A stretch of DNA of 33,846 nucleotides from Angelakisella sp. (lineage in GTDB: Bacteria; Bacillota; Clostridia; Oscillospirales; Ruminococcaceae), in NCBI GenBank assembly GCA_020024555.1, contig JAHHTQ010000024.1, forward strand, positions 1 through 33,846. Direction: 5' to 3'. Shown here one piece after another: positions 21,590-29,869 of the stretch; the stretch's first letter is position 1; each line of letters starts with the position of its first letter. The position numbers and the translations under genes are program-made. A model generated the notes under the pieces. It had not been told where the DNA came from, did not search any database, and saw nothing but the letters and a program-made list of their open reading frames with translations.

Positions 21590-22702
21590 ATGAAAAAATA
21601 TACAAAAAAACTCTTAACTTTTATGCTTGCACTGACACTGACTTGCACAAGTTTTGTGGGCTGTATGGGTGAAGATATGGACTATGCAGATGACTACAAA
21701 AACAACAGTAGTTCACAAAGTAACTCAATAACAGAAAATAAACCATTTTCGGAAGCGCCGACAGCTCCTTCAATCCCTTATGAACCTTATGAAGATTCAT
21801 TCGATAAACCTGCCGACAAAGATGTGCCGGACAAAAACCCAGGCAATATAACAGACGGATATCCAAACAGCGAAAACAGCAGCAGCACAAGTGAAAAATA
21901 CAAAGACAATATGAACCCTGTTGTACCAAAAGTAGAATCCCAAAATACAATAAGCACCGATTTTTCAGAAATCGGTGCTTTGGACAAAAAAGAATATAAC
22001 TGGGGACCCGGCGGTCCTGTCGATGATTTAAACCGTTCTTGCGGCGCAGTACAGTACAATGATAAATTTAAAGACTATGACGCTTATTTTATAGGGCAAG
22101 AAAACAAAAACATATATCTTACATTTGATGAAGGATACGAATTTGGTATAACCGACGACTTTTTGGATATTCTGAAAGAAAAAAATGTTAAGGCAACATT
22201 CTTTTTGACATACGATTTTGCCAAAAGAGAACATGAACTTATCAAACGTATGATAGACGAAGGACACACACTGGGCAATCACAGTAAAACACATAAAAAT
22301 TACAGTACGCTGACGCCTGTACAGGTTGCGGAAGATGCGATGTTTATGCAAGATTATATAGAAGATAACTTTAATTACACAATGAAATATTTCAGATGCC
22401 CCAGTGGCAACTTTAACGAACAAACACTTGGTACTATTAAAAAAATGGGTTTTAAAACTATATTTTGGAGCTTTGCATACAAAGATTGGCTAACCGACAA
22501 ACAACCTGAACCAAAAGAATCTCTTGAAAAACTCAAAAAGTCACTTTGCGTAGGTAATATATATCTTTTACACGCTGTATCCGAAACAAACTTAAAAATA
22601 TTACCTGATTTTATCGACTATGCCCGTCAGGAAGGCTATACTTTTGCAAGCCTTGATGAACTAAACTTAAATGAAAACAATGCAGACAAAAAAGACAAAT
22701 AA
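21590..22702 (+). CDS. PdaA-like polysaccharide deacetylase lipoprotein
   Basis: A secreted, membrane-anchored NodB-type deacetylase resembling PdaA, which makes muramic-delta-lactam in spore-cortex peptidoglycan. The signal peptide ends in lipobox FVGC with Cys25. A long low-complexity Ser/Asn/Pro-rich linker (about 26-130) follows. The catalytic domain (about 170-365) shows motif 1 TFDEGYE (Asp180), motif 2 H231-x3-H235 (GNHSKTH), the RCPSGNF variant of motif 3 at about 269-275, and the late YLLHAVS with His328. As in PdaA, the second Asp of the usual TFDDG is replaced. ATG follows AAAGGAGA. The linker is longer than in Bacillus PdaA, and other cell-wall glycans are possible substrates. Confidence 0.88.
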   Translation: MKKYTKKLLTFMLALTLTCTSFVGCMGEDMDYADDYKNNSSSQSNSITENKPFSEAPTAPSIPYEPYEDSFDKPADKDVPDKNPGNITDGYPNSENSSSTSEKYKDNMNPVVPKVESQNTISTDFSEIGALDKKEYNWGPGGPVDDLNRSCGAVQYNDKFKDYDAYFIGQENKNIYLTFDEGYEFGITDDFLDILKEKNVKATFFLTYDFAKREHELIKRMIDEGHTLGNHSKTHKNYSTLTPVQVAEDAMFMQDYIEDNFNYTMKYFRCPSGNFNEQTLGTIKKMGFKTIFWSFAYKDWLTDKQPEPKESLEKLKKSLCVGNIYLLHAVSETNLKILPDFIDYARQEGYTFASLDELNLNENNADKKDK

Positions 22703-22721
22703 ATTAAAATATTCATTATAT

Positions 22722-22773
22722 AACAAAATCCTTATATGATAAAGTGAAATATCATATAAGGATTTTGTTTTTT
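22722..22773. terminator. strong terminator after the deacetylase gene
   Basis: A 19-bp perfect stem (22722-22740 with 22751-22769, core AAAATCCTTATATGAT) and a TTTTG tail on the plus strand. The minus-strand small gene ends at 22776, so it could also serve that transcript. Confidence 0.92.
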
Positions 22774-22775
22774 GT

Positions 22776-22871
22776 TTAGATAAAAGCATATATAAGCGTA
22801 GATAAAACAGACAGTGTCATAAGCACCGCAAGAGTAATAGCCATAATTTTTACTGCTTTGTTTCTCTTCAA
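22776..22871 (-). CDS. 31-residue single-pass membrane peptide (Prli42/DUF4044-like)
   Basis: A short ORF with a TTG start at 22871, nine bases after a GGGGG SD site (22881-22885). It has its own near-consensus promoter at 22910-22938. The peptide has a basic N-terminus (MKRNKAVKIM) followed by one hydrophobic helix to the C-terminus. Size, charge pattern and layout resemble the tiny Bacillota membrane proteins Prli42 (stressosome anchor) and DUF4044; this resemblance is from memory and unsearched. A longer ORF in another frame (22732-22938) overlaps it but has no proper SD spacing. The function is unknown; membrane anchoring of a partner is plausible. Confidence 0.65.
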   Translation of the reverse strand: MKRNKAVKIMAITLAVLMTLSVLSTLIYAFI

Positions 22872-22909
22872 AATCCATAACCCCCATAATAGTAATTGAT
22901 ACATTATAA

Positions 22910-22938
22910 ATAATATAACTTAAATCATACAAAGTCAA
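22910..22938 (-). promoter_or_regulatory. promoter of the 31-aa peptide gene
   Basis: On the minus strand TTGACT (22933-22938), a 17-nt spacer and TATTAT (22910-22915), about 40 nt before the TTG start. Confidence 0.7.
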
Positions 22939-22957
22939 TAATAAAAGCAGAAATTTA

Positions 22958-22996
22958 AAAACAAAACTGACTTCATAAAAAAATGAAATCAGTTTG
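22958..22996 (-). terminator. terminator of guaB
   Basis: On the minus strand CAAACTGATTTCAT (22983-22996) pairs with ATGAAGTCAGTTTTG (22962-22976), with one G-U-type position, around a T-rich loop. GTTTTTAAATTT follows, 18 bp after the guaB stop. Confidence 0.85.
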
Positions 22997-23013
22997 TCTC
23001 TTAATACTATATA

Positions 23014-24495
23014 TTAAACTTGTACTTGCGCTGAATAGTTAGGAGCTTCCTTAGTGATATATATATCATGCGGGTGGCTCTCTTTTAGTCCTGCGCCTGT
23101 AATTTTTACAAATTGCGCTTTTTCGTGTAAATCTTTGATAGTTTGGCAACCACAGTAACCCATACCTGCGCGTACGCCGCCCATTAGCTGATATACCGTA
23201 TCGGCAACATAGCCCTTGAACGGAACACGTCCTTCAACGCCTTCCGGAACAAGTTTCTTGCTGTTTTCTTGGAAGTAACGGTCTTTACTGCCTTTACCCA
23301 TTGATGTAAGACTACCCATTCCACGATATACTTTGAATTGTCTACCTTGGAATATTTCTGTTTCACCGGGTGATTCCTCGCAACCTGCAAGTATTGAACC
23401 CAGCATAACAGTATTTGCGCCAGCCGCCAAAGCTTTTACTATATCACCTGAATATTTGATACCGCCGTCGGCAATAACGGGAATACCGTATTTTGCCGCT
23501 GTGCAAGCTGCATTATATACTGCTGAAATTTGCGGAACACCAACGCCTGCAACCACACGTGTCGTACAGATAGAACCGGGGCCGATACCTACTTTTACAC
23601 AGTCTGCGCCTGCTTTTATAAGGTCTTCCGTTGCTTCTGCTGTTGCAACGTTACCGGCTATTAGGGCAATATCAGGATACATTGATTTAACCATCTTAAC
23701 AGCGTCCAGTATGCCTTTGCTGTGTCCATGCGCGCTATCGAGAACCAAAACGTCAGCTTGCGCTTTTACAAGCGCTTCTACACGTTCTTCCAAATCTTTT
23801 GATACTCCAATAGCTGCCGCGCATAGCAGTCTGTCACTGCTGTCACGGGCTGTATTCGGATATTGCAAAGCTTTCTCTATATCTTTGATTGTTATCAGTC
23901 CTGTAAGTTTTCCCTCACTGTCTATAAGAGGTAGTTTTTCTACTTTGTGTCTTAACAAAATAGCTTTTGCTTCATCAAGCACAGTACCCGCAGGCGCTGT
24001 AATAAGCTTTTCTTTTGTCATAACTTCTTTGATTTTAACATTATAGTCAGACATAAATTTAAGGTCACGGTTTGTGATAATACCTACAAGTTTTCCATCT
24101 GCTTCACATATCGGCACACCTGAAATTTTGTAACGTCCCATTAGTTCATCTGCATCTGTAACAAGGTGCTCGGGAGACAAAAAGAAAGGGTTTGTTATAA
24201 CACCGTTTTCTGAACGTTTTACTTTATCTACTTCGCTGGCTTGTTCTTCGATAGACATATTTTTGTGTATAACACCTATACCACCCTCACGGGCGATAGC
24301 AATAGCCATTTTGCTTTCTGTTACTGTATCCATAGCGGCAGTCATAACAGGTCTGTTTAGCTTTATGTCACGAGCCAAAGTTGTTGTAAGGTCAACTTGA
24401 TTTGGTAATACGTCACTTTTGGCTGGAATTAACAAAACATCGTCAAATGTCAATGCTTCCGGTAAAAATTTTGTACTGTAATTGGTATTAAGCAT
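23014..24495 (-). CDS. guaB: inosine-5'-monophosphate dehydrogenase
   Basis: Oxidises IMP to XMP with NAD+, the committed step to GMP. I chose the ATG at 24495, preceded by AAGGAG at a normal distance; an upstream in-frame start would put 16 non-family residues before MLNTNYSTKFLPEALTFDDV. The product is 493 residues, normal for the family. The barrel core begins at LTFDDVLLIP. A CBS-domain pair occupies about 95-205 (MTKEKLITAPAGTVLDEA among its elements). The catalytic cysteine loop is GPGSICTTRVVAGVG, with phosphate-binding IADGGIKYSGDIVKALAAGA and the active-site flap YRGMGSLTSM. It is a single-gene unit with a perfect promoter and a leader of about 200 nt containing a terminator. Confidence 0.97.
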   Translation of the reverse strand: MLNTNYSTKFLPEALTFDDVLLIPAKSDVLPNQVDLTTTLARDIKLNRPVMTAAMDTVTESKMAIAIAREGGIGVIHKNMSIEEQASEVDKVKRSENGVITNPFFLSPEHLVTDADELMGRYKISGVPICEADGKLVGIITNRDLKFMSDYNVKIKEVMTKEKLITAPAGTVLDEAKAILLRHKVEKLPLIDSEGKLTGLITIKDIEKALQYPNTARDSSDRLLCAAAIGVSKDLEERVEALVKAQADVLVLDSAHGHSKGILDAVKMVKSMYPDIALIAGNVATAEATEDLIKAGADCVKVGIGPGSICTTRVVAGVGVPQISAVYNAACTAAKYGIPVIADGGIKYSGDIVKALAAGANTVMLGSILAGCEESPGETEIFQGRQFKVYRGMGSLTSMGKGSKDRYFQENSKKLVPEGVEGRVPFKGYVADTVYQLMGGVRAGMGYCGCQTIKDLHEKAQFVKITGAGLKESHPHDIYITKEAPNYSAQVQV

Positions 24496-24547
24496 ATTAA
24501 ACTCCTTATCTTTTATTATAAAACTAGTAGCAATTTTATACAATGTT

Positions 24548-24595
24548 AAAAAAATAGTTTAAATAAAGTATTCCAAAAAATAACCTTATTTAAAC
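24548..24595 (-). promoter_or_regulatory. intrinsic terminator inside the guaB leader (attenuator)
   Basis: In the minus-strand leader GTTTAAATAAGGT (24583-24595) pairs with ACTTTATTTAAAC (24557-24569) over 13 positions with one G-U. A TATTTTTTT run follows (A's at 24548-24554). It lies between the guaB promoter and start codon, so full-length guaB mRNA needs read-through. The G-rich segment upstream (24596-24628, GGCGAGGGTG then CTGTTAGC) may be the sensing part. It does not match the purine, PRPP or ppGpp riboswitch consensus as I know them. Confidence 0.65.
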
Positions 24596-24638
24596 AAAGC
24601 TAACAGAGAAGATTTTTCACCCTCGCCATTTATAAACA

Positions 24639-24670
24639 ATTTTTAGCATATATAATTTTTAGCATATATA
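24639..24670. repeat. perfect 16-bp tandem repeat in the guaB leader
   Basis: ATTTTTAGCATATATA occurs twice back to back (24639-24654 and 24655-24670) in the early transcribed part of the guaB leader. Each copy supplies a GCTAA on the minus strand that could pair with TTAGC (24598-24602 region), giving two alternative registers for a leader helix. Confidence 0.8.
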
Positions 24671-24701
24671 AAATAATTACTGCGATATAAATATTTGTAT
24701 T

Positions 24702-24730
24702 ATTATACTACCTTTGATATATACTGTCAA
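24702..24730 (-). promoter_or_regulatory. consensus promoter of guaB
   Basis: On the minus strand TTGACA (24725-24730), a 17-nt spacer and TATAAT (24702-24707), both perfect. The predicted start near 24695 gives a leader of about 200 nt. Between this promoter and the V-ATPase terminator I see nothing further. Confidence 0.85.
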
Positions 24731-24825
24731 TAATGATAGTATTATAAAAATTTTAAATAAAAAACATCACAACTTGTCTAATTTTAATAATAATTGACAT
24801 ATCTTTAAAAATAATCTGATTTTTG

Positions 24826-24870
24826 CATAAAAAATACAGCCTCCGCTAAAAAAAGTTAAAGGAGACTGTA
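24826..24870 (-). terminator. terminator of the V-type ATPase operon
   Basis: On the minus strand TACAGTCTCC (24861-24870) pairs with GGAGGCTGTA (24835-24844) with one T-G, followed by TTTTTTAT. It lies just after the subunit D stop. Confidence 0.85.
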
Positions 24871-24878
24871 AATTTTAT

Positions 24879-25580
24879 TTATAAATTCTCTTTTTCATTT
24901 ATATAGGGGTCATTTTGAAGCATTTCTATTTCTTCAAAAATCTCATCTATATTTTCATTTTCTTCCTCAGCAGTTTTCTTTGCTTTGATAACTTTCAGTC
25001 TTGCAAATTCTTCTCTCTCTTTTTCTTCCAAAGATTCCGTAATACTTTTTGCCGCCGCCTCAAAATTAGGAATAATTATGTTTTTAAGCGCATTTGCCCG
25101 CCCCTGTGTTTTCTTTATTGCATCAGCAAGTCTGTAAACACTGTTTTCAACTTCTGCAAGCTGTACCGTCAAAACTTTTACCTTGTGAAAAGACAGATAC
25201 GCTATATCAAGCTGTGAATTTGTGCCGGCAAAACCATAAGTAATTTTAGTTTCTTCAACATCATCAATACTTACTATTGGCAGCTCTACGCCCATTACGC
25301 TGCGGTAATGCACATGTAGTGACTCTTCAACGGGCGTTGTGTTCGCTATCTCCTGCAAAATACCCAGCGTTATGTTAGCGCGTTGCAAAGCAAAGTAGGC
25401 TCTGCCATAAGTTCCGGAAATTTCGGAACGAAGCGCTTTCGCAGTATCTACAAGAGACATCATTTCACGAATTAATATATTCCTTTTTTTATCCAGCAAT
25501 TCAAAACCCATTTTTGCAAGTTCAAGAGATTTTTTTATGTTCATCAAATTACCCTTGGTAGGTACTTGGTTTACAATCAT
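24879..25580 (-). CDS. atpD: V/A-type ATPase subunit D (central stalk)
   Basis: The central rotor shaft of the V1/A1 head. The 233-residue protein is almost entirely helical, with long coiled-coil N- and C-terminal regions. NQVPTKGNLMNIKKSLELAK at the start and RLADAIKKTQGRANALKNI near residue 165 are family hallmarks. The C-terminal tail is very acidic (ENENIDEIFEEIE). The ATG lies six bases after GGAGGT. It is the last gene of the operon, 30 bp after subunit B, and its stop is followed by the operon terminator. Confidence 0.95.
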   Translation of the reverse strand: MIVNQVPTKGNLMNIKKSLELAKMGFELLDKKRNILIREMMSLVDTAKALRSEISGTYGRAYFALQRANITLGILQEIANTTPVEESLHVHYRSVMGVELPIVSIDDVEETKITYGFAGTNSQLDIAYLSFHKVKVLTVQLAEVENSVYRLADAIKKTQGRANALKNIIIPNFEAAAKSITESLEEKEREEFARLKVIKAKKTAEEENENIDEIFEEIEMLQNDPYINEKENL

Positions 25581-25610
25581 AGTATTACCTCCGATACGTT
25601 ACAGAAATTA

Positions 25611-27020
25611 TTATACCCTATATTTCTTCGCATTTTCAGGTTTCAAATATTTTTCTATAAGTTTATCATCAAGTCTGTCAAGTTCTTCTACCGGTAGAAG
25701 CCCCAATAAATCCCAACCTAAGTTTAGTGTTTGTTCGATGGTTCTTTCTTCGTCAAATTTTTGATTGATAAAGTATTTTTCAAAACTTTTACCAAACTGC
25801 AAGAATTTTTTATCTATTGGGGACAGTTCATCTTCACCGATAACCGATGCCAGACTTCTAGCATCTTGCACACGCGCGTATGCCGCAAACAACTGATTTG
25901 CAAGTGCGGAGTGGTCATCACGCGTATATTTTTCGCCTATACCGTCTTTCATCAAACGGCTAAGCGAAGGCAGTATCGATACAGGAGGATATGTTCCCGT
26001 AACGTCTAGGTTACGGTCAAGAACGATTTGTCCCTCTGTAATATATCCTGTAAGGTCAGGTACAGGGTGAGTAATATCATCATTAGGCATAGTAAGAATA
26101 GGAATTTGTGTAACAGAACCTTTCTTGCCGTTTATGATACCCGCTCTTTCGTACAGTGAAGCAAGGTCGGAGTACAGATATCCCGGAAAACCTTTTCTTC
26201 CAGGAATTTCACCTTTTGATGAGGAGAACTCACGGAGCGCCTCTGAATAGGAAGTCATATCTGTCAGTATAACAAGTACGTGCATACCACATTCAAACGC
26301 AAGGTATTCGGCGGCTGTCAAAGCGCATCTGGGGGTCAAAATTCTTTCGATAATCGGGTCGTTTGACAGATTTAGGAACATTGCGACGTTCTTTAAAACA
26401 CCGCTTTCTTCAAACGATTTTTTAAAGTAATCGGCAACGTCGTTTTTTACACCCATTGCGCCGAAAACAACACAGAATTTCTCGTCTGTTTCGTTTTGGT
26501 TGTCACTTGTTATTTTTGATTGACGAACAAGTTGTACAGCAAGTTTATTGTGACTCATACCCGAGCCTGAGAAAATAGGCAACTTTTGACCACGGATAAG
26601 TGTCATAAGCGCATCTATTGATGAAATACCCGTACGTATATAGTTACGTGGGTAAGTTCTTGAAACAGGATTTATAGGCTTACCGTTAATATCTGCTGAT
26701 GTTTCGGCAAATATTTCACCCAATCCGTCAATCGGCTTACCGCTGCCGTTCATTACACGTCCCAATATTTCTTTTGACAGAGAAATTTCCATTGGGTGAC
26801 CTGTCACACTGGTTCTTGTATTCATAAGCGAAAGTCCGCGGGTACCTTCAAAAACCTGTATAACTGCCTTGTCACCTTCCAGCATAACTACTCTGCCGTC
26901 ACGTTTTGTTCCGTCTTCAAGTTCCAGTTCCACCATTTCTTCAAAACTGACATCGGAGACTTTATCAAGAACAACAATAGGTCCGTTAATTTCTTTTAGA
27001 CCGACAAATTGTACACTCAT
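25611..27020 (-). CDS. atpB: V/A-type ATPase subunit B (regulatory nucleotide-binding subunit)
   Basis: Non-catalytic B subunit alternating with A in the head hexamer. The product is 469 residues. The N-terminal beta-barrel reads INGPIVVLDKVSDVSFEEMV. The central domain has NGSGKPIDGLGE and YIRTGISSIDALMTLIRGQK, and the degenerate P-loop is PIFSGSGMSHNKLA, lacking the Walker Lys as expected for B. Signature stretches ILTDMTSYSEALREFSSSKG and GRKGFPGYLYSDLASLYERAG are intact. The start lies three bases after the stop of subunit A with AGGAGAT inside the end of that gene, so the two are translationally coupled. The Enterococcus equivalent is NtpB. Confidence 0.97.
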   Translation of the reverse strand: MSVQFVGLKEINGPIVVLDKVSDVSFEEMVELELEDGTKRDGRVVMLEGDKAVIQVFEGTRGLSLMNTRTSVTGHPMEISLSKEILGRVMNGSGKPIDGLGEIFAETSADINGKPINPVSRTYPRNYIRTGISSIDALMTLIRGQKLPIFSGSGMSHNKLAVQLVRQSKITSDNQNETDEKFCVVFGAMGVKNDVADYFKKSFEESGVLKNVAMFLNLSNDPIIERILTPRCALTAAEYLAFECGMHVLVILTDMTSYSEALREFSSSKGEIPGRKGFPGYLYSDLASLYERAGIINGKKGSVTQIPILTMPNDDITHPVPDLTGYITEGQIVLDRNLDVTGTYPPVSILPSLSRLMKDGIGEKYTRDDHSALANQLFAAYARVQDARSLASVIGEDELSPIDKKFLQFGKSFEKYFINQKFDEERTIEQTLNLGWDLLGLLPVEELDRLDDKLIEKYLKPENAKKYRV

Positions 27021-27023
27021 TAC

Positions 27024-28802
27024 TTATATCTCCTTTTCTTTTTGTTTTGGAATGTGAACTTTTGCAAGTTCAAGCTCTATATCTACCTTGTACTCATCAA
27101 ACATTTCAAGTTTGTCATTTGGTATTGAATATTTTACCTTAACTACTTTTTCAAATACACCTGTTTGCATAACTTCTGCGATAGGTACGTCCATTGATAT
27201 TAATTTTGTTGCTTTTTCGTACAAGAAAAGGATTAAGTCCATCATTTTGTATTGCTTTTCAAGTGATACATAGGTATCATCGGAATGGAACGCATTTTGT
27301 TGCAAAAATCCCACACGAATTACACGGCTTATCTCAATAACCAATTTTTGGTCATCAGGTAAGACATCGGAACCTATCAGTTTAACAATTTCCATAAGTT
27401 TTTCTTCTTCGTGAAGAATATTTACTATTTGCTGACGTTTTAATATAAACTTAGTGTCAACATTTTCTTTGTACCAGCTACGCAAGTCATCAATATATTC
27501 GCTGTAACTGTTTGTCCAGTTGATAGCGGGATAGTGTCTTGCGTAAGCAAGAGATTTATCGAGCGCCCAGAAACATCTTACAAAACGTTTCGTATTTTCC
27601 GTTACAGGCTCGGAGAAGTCTGAACCTTGCGGAGAAACCGCGCCGATAATCGATATACTGCCTTCTCTGTCATTAAGGGTTTTTGCGTAACCCGCGCGTT
27701 CATAGAACTCCGACAGACGTGATGGCAAGTATGCTGGGTAACCTTCCTCGGCAGGCATTTCTTCCAAACGTCCCGAAATTTCACGGAGCGCCTCTGCCCA
27801 ACGTGAAGTACTGTCTGCCATCATCGCAACGTGGTAACCCATATCACGATAGTACTCTGCAAGAGTAATACCTGTGTATATAGACGCTTCACGGGCGGCA
27901 ACCGGCATATTTGATGTATTTGCAATAAGCACTGTTCTGTCTGTCAAAGGTCTGTTTGTCTTAGGGTCAATAAGTCCCGAAAATTCTTCCAAAACCTGTG
28001 TCATCTCGTTACCACGCTCACCGCAACCGATGTATACTATTATGTCAGCATCACACCATTTTGCAAGTTGGTGTTGCGTCATTGTCTTACCTGTACCGAA
28101 ACCACCGGGAATAGCGGCTGTACCGCCTTTTGCTATTGGGAAAAGAGTATCTATTACACGTTGACCTGTAATAAGCGGTCTTGTGATAGGCATTCTTTCT
28201 TTGATAGGTCTGGCGTTACGTATAGGCCATTTGTGACAAAGAGTAAGATTGTGTTCTTTACCGTTTTCATCTTTTATTTTTACTATACATTCGTTTATTG
28301 TATATTCACCGTTCGGCGCTGCCCATACTACTGTGCCGCTCATTGACGGTGGTACTGTCATTCTGTGTTCAATTACAGGTGTCTCGGGACATCTTGCGTA
28401 TATATCGCCGGCATTTAGAACATCGCCACATTTAACATCTACTGTAACTGCCCATTTTTTTGTATCGTCTATTGAAGATACATTAAGTCCGTCACCTATA
28501 AATGCGCCTGTTAGGTTCTCTAAAAATTTCAGTGGTCTTTGTATACCATCAAATATATTTGATATGATACCAGGACCCAGTGTTACTGATATAGGATTAT
28601 GGGTAGACTCTACCGGCTCGCCTACTTTTAAGCCTGTTGTAGACTCATAAACCTGTATAGTGGTAAATTTTGATGAAATGGAAATAATTTCACCAATAAG
28701 TCTTTTATTACCCACGTAAACCATTTCCTGCATCATAAAGTCTTTGGAATTTTTGATTTTTACAACAGGGCCGTTTATGGAATAAATTACATTTTCACTC
28801 AC
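27024..28802 (-). CDS. atpA: V/A-type ATPase subunit A (catalytic)
   Basis: Catalytic ATP-hydrolysing subunit. The product is 592 residues, including the insertion domain typical of V/A-type A (about 110-190, ending PPSMSGTVVWAAPNGEYT). The Walker A motif GGFGTGKT is at about 233-240, followed by the catalytic glutamate in GCGERGNEMTQ at about 262. Other signatures are MADSTSRWAEALREISGRLE and EEGYPAYLPSRLSEFYERAG. It starts with GTG, seven bases after GGAGG. It lies 52 bp downstream of subunit E and three bases before subunit B. Nothing suggests an inactive copy. Confidence 0.98.
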   Translation of the reverse strand: MSENVIYSINGPVVKIKNSKDFMMQEMVYVGNKRLIGEIISISSKFTTIQVYESTTGLKVGEPVESTHNPISVTLGPGIISNIFDGIQRPLKFLENLTGAFIGDGLNVSSIDDTKKWAVTVDVKCGDVLNAGDIYARCPETPVIEHRMTVPPSMSGTVVWAAPNGEYTINECIVKIKDENGKEHNLTLCHKWPIRNARPIKERMPITRPLITGQRVIDTLFPIAKGGTAAIPGGFGTGKTMTQHQLAKWCDADIIVYIGCGERGNEMTQVLEEFSGLIDPKTNRPLTDRTVLIANTSNMPVAAREASIYTGITLAEYYRDMGYHVAMMADSTSRWAEALREISGRLEEMPAEEGYPAYLPSRLSEFYERAGYAKTLNDREGSISIIGAVSPQGSDFSEPVTENTKRFVRCFWALDKSLAYARHYPAINWTNSYSEYIDDLRSWYKENVDTKFILKRQQIVNILHEEEKLMEIVKLIGSDVLPDDQKLVIEISRVIRVGFLQQNAFHSDDTYVSLEKQYKMMDLILFLYEKATKLISMDVPIAEVMQTGVFEKVVKVKYSIPNDKLEMFDEYKVDIELELAKVHIPKQKEKEI

Positions 28803-28854
28803 TGTTTCGCCTCCATTATATTTGCTGAAAAATACGGTTGTTTTCGCTCATTTG

Positions 28855-29451
28855 TTAATTGATTGTAAGTCCGGAATTACTGTAAAACCAAGGTTTTCTG
28901 TCATTTAGTTTGGTATCCATTGTTTCATCAACAAAGATACCTATTGTTTGGTTCATAAGTTTTATGCCACCGATTTTTATATTGTCATCAACAATAATTT
29001 TACATTTACCGTTAAATATTTTATCAAGCTTAACACTCATTGCATAGTCATCACTTTTTACTGTGATTATGCTATCTTCAAGAGGGTACGCTGTTGACAG
29101 TTTCTTTGCAATATTCAGTAGATAAGTCTCATATTCCGGTGTCTTTGTAAAGTCAATAAGTTTTTTTGTAGCGGAACGGAACACGTTGTTTGTTATTTCC
29201 TCACGACGTATCAGTAGTTGCTGTCTTAATTGAGCCTCTTGCTTTGCAACGGTTTTTGTAGCATTTCCTCTTATCTCCGCAACCTGATCCTGAATATTAT
29301 CGTACATTTCCTGCAAGATTTGGTTTTCTGCCACTTCTAAGTGTTCCTTTTTAAATTTTTCTGTTTGTGTCTGTATCTCATTTGCTTTTTGATGCGCGTA
29401 TTCAAGAATAGCGCTTTCTATCATACCTGCGCGTTCTTCTATTGTAGCCAA
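28855..29451 (-). CDS. atpE: V/A-type ATPase subunit E (peripheral stalk)
   Basis: Peripheral-stalk subunit that pairs with the small G/H-type coiled-coil protein. A long N-terminal helical/coiled-coil region (about 1-95) rich in Glu, Lys and Gln precedes a globular C-terminal domain ending DTKLNDRKPWFYSNSG. The start is decided by the SD site: GAGGTGA lies eight bases before a TTG at 29451, while the in-frame GTG at 29463 is inside that SD site. The resulting protein is 198 residues, beginning ATIEERAGMIESAIL. It lies between subunits F and A. Confidence 0.88.
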   Translation of the reverse strand: MATIEERAGMIESAILEYAHQKANEIQTQTEKFKKEHLEVAENQILQEMYDNIQDQVAEIRGNATKTVAKQEAQLRQQLLIRREEITNNVFRSATKKLIDFTKTPEYETYLLNIAKKLSTAYPLEDSIITVKSDDYAMSVKLDKIFNGKCKIIVDDNIKIGGIKLMNQTIGIFVDETMDTKLNDRKPWFYSNSGLTIN

Positions 29452-29500
29452 AAGTATGGTCACCTCGCTTAATTTTCTTTGAAAAGGAATAAACGAATAA

Positions 29501-29809
29501 TTATATGCTTATTCCCACTGCCTCTTTAACATATTTCATTAGCGCATGTGAAATATTGTCTGACGAGTGTCTGTCACCTATTTCTGCAATAAGCGGACGT
29601 TTGCAATGAAGTTTTTTATCTGCTGTAAACTGTGGCGCAAGCTCCATAGCTACGCCTGTAACAAGAATTACGCCGATGGATTTATCATCGCAAAGTTCAT
29701 CAAGTCTTTTACAATATGTGGCTTCGTCATGCACTATTTCTCCTTCTATACCGGCAAGTCGCATACCAACCAGTGTTTCACGATTATCGCTAAGTACATA
29801 AAATCGCAT
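29501..29809 (-). CDS. atpF: V/A-type ATPase subunit F
   Basis: A small central-stalk subunit that binds subunit D and tunes ATPase activity. The 102-residue length is normal. The Rossmann-like start RFYVLSDNRETLVGMRLAGI and the middle IGVILVTGVAMELAP are family features, followed by RPLIAEIGDRH. ATG start after GGAGGAATAT. Called NtpG in the Enterococcus nomenclature. It lies between K and E, 60 bp after K. Confidence 0.93.
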   Translation of the reverse strand: MRFYVLSDNRETLVGMRLAGIEGEIVHDEATYCKRLDELCDDKSIGVILVTGVAMELAPQFTADKKLHCKRPLIAEIGDRHSSDNISHALMKYVKEAVGISI

Positions 29810-29869
29810 ATATATTCCTCCAAAACCACAAAAAGTTTAAATGTATCTCTATATCTTAAACTTTAAAAA

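Noticed and set aside
22732..22938. 68-codon minus-strand ORF overlapping the 31-aa peptide gene
   Set aside because: Its start lies upstream of the predicted transcription start, it runs through the terminator stem, and the SD site is placed for the TTG in the other frame.
24600..24665. Two adjacent mini-ORFs of 11 and 9 codons in the guaB leader, considered as attenuation peptides
   Set aside because: Neither has an SD site and neither is enriched for codons linked to purine supply; the tandem repeat creates the ATGs. Left as part of the leader rather than called as peptides.
24496..24695. Known purine or ykkC-type riboswitch upstream of guaB
   Set aside because: The conserved loop sequences of the purine aptamer and of ykkC-type aptamers were not found by eye. 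A covariance search would be decisive.
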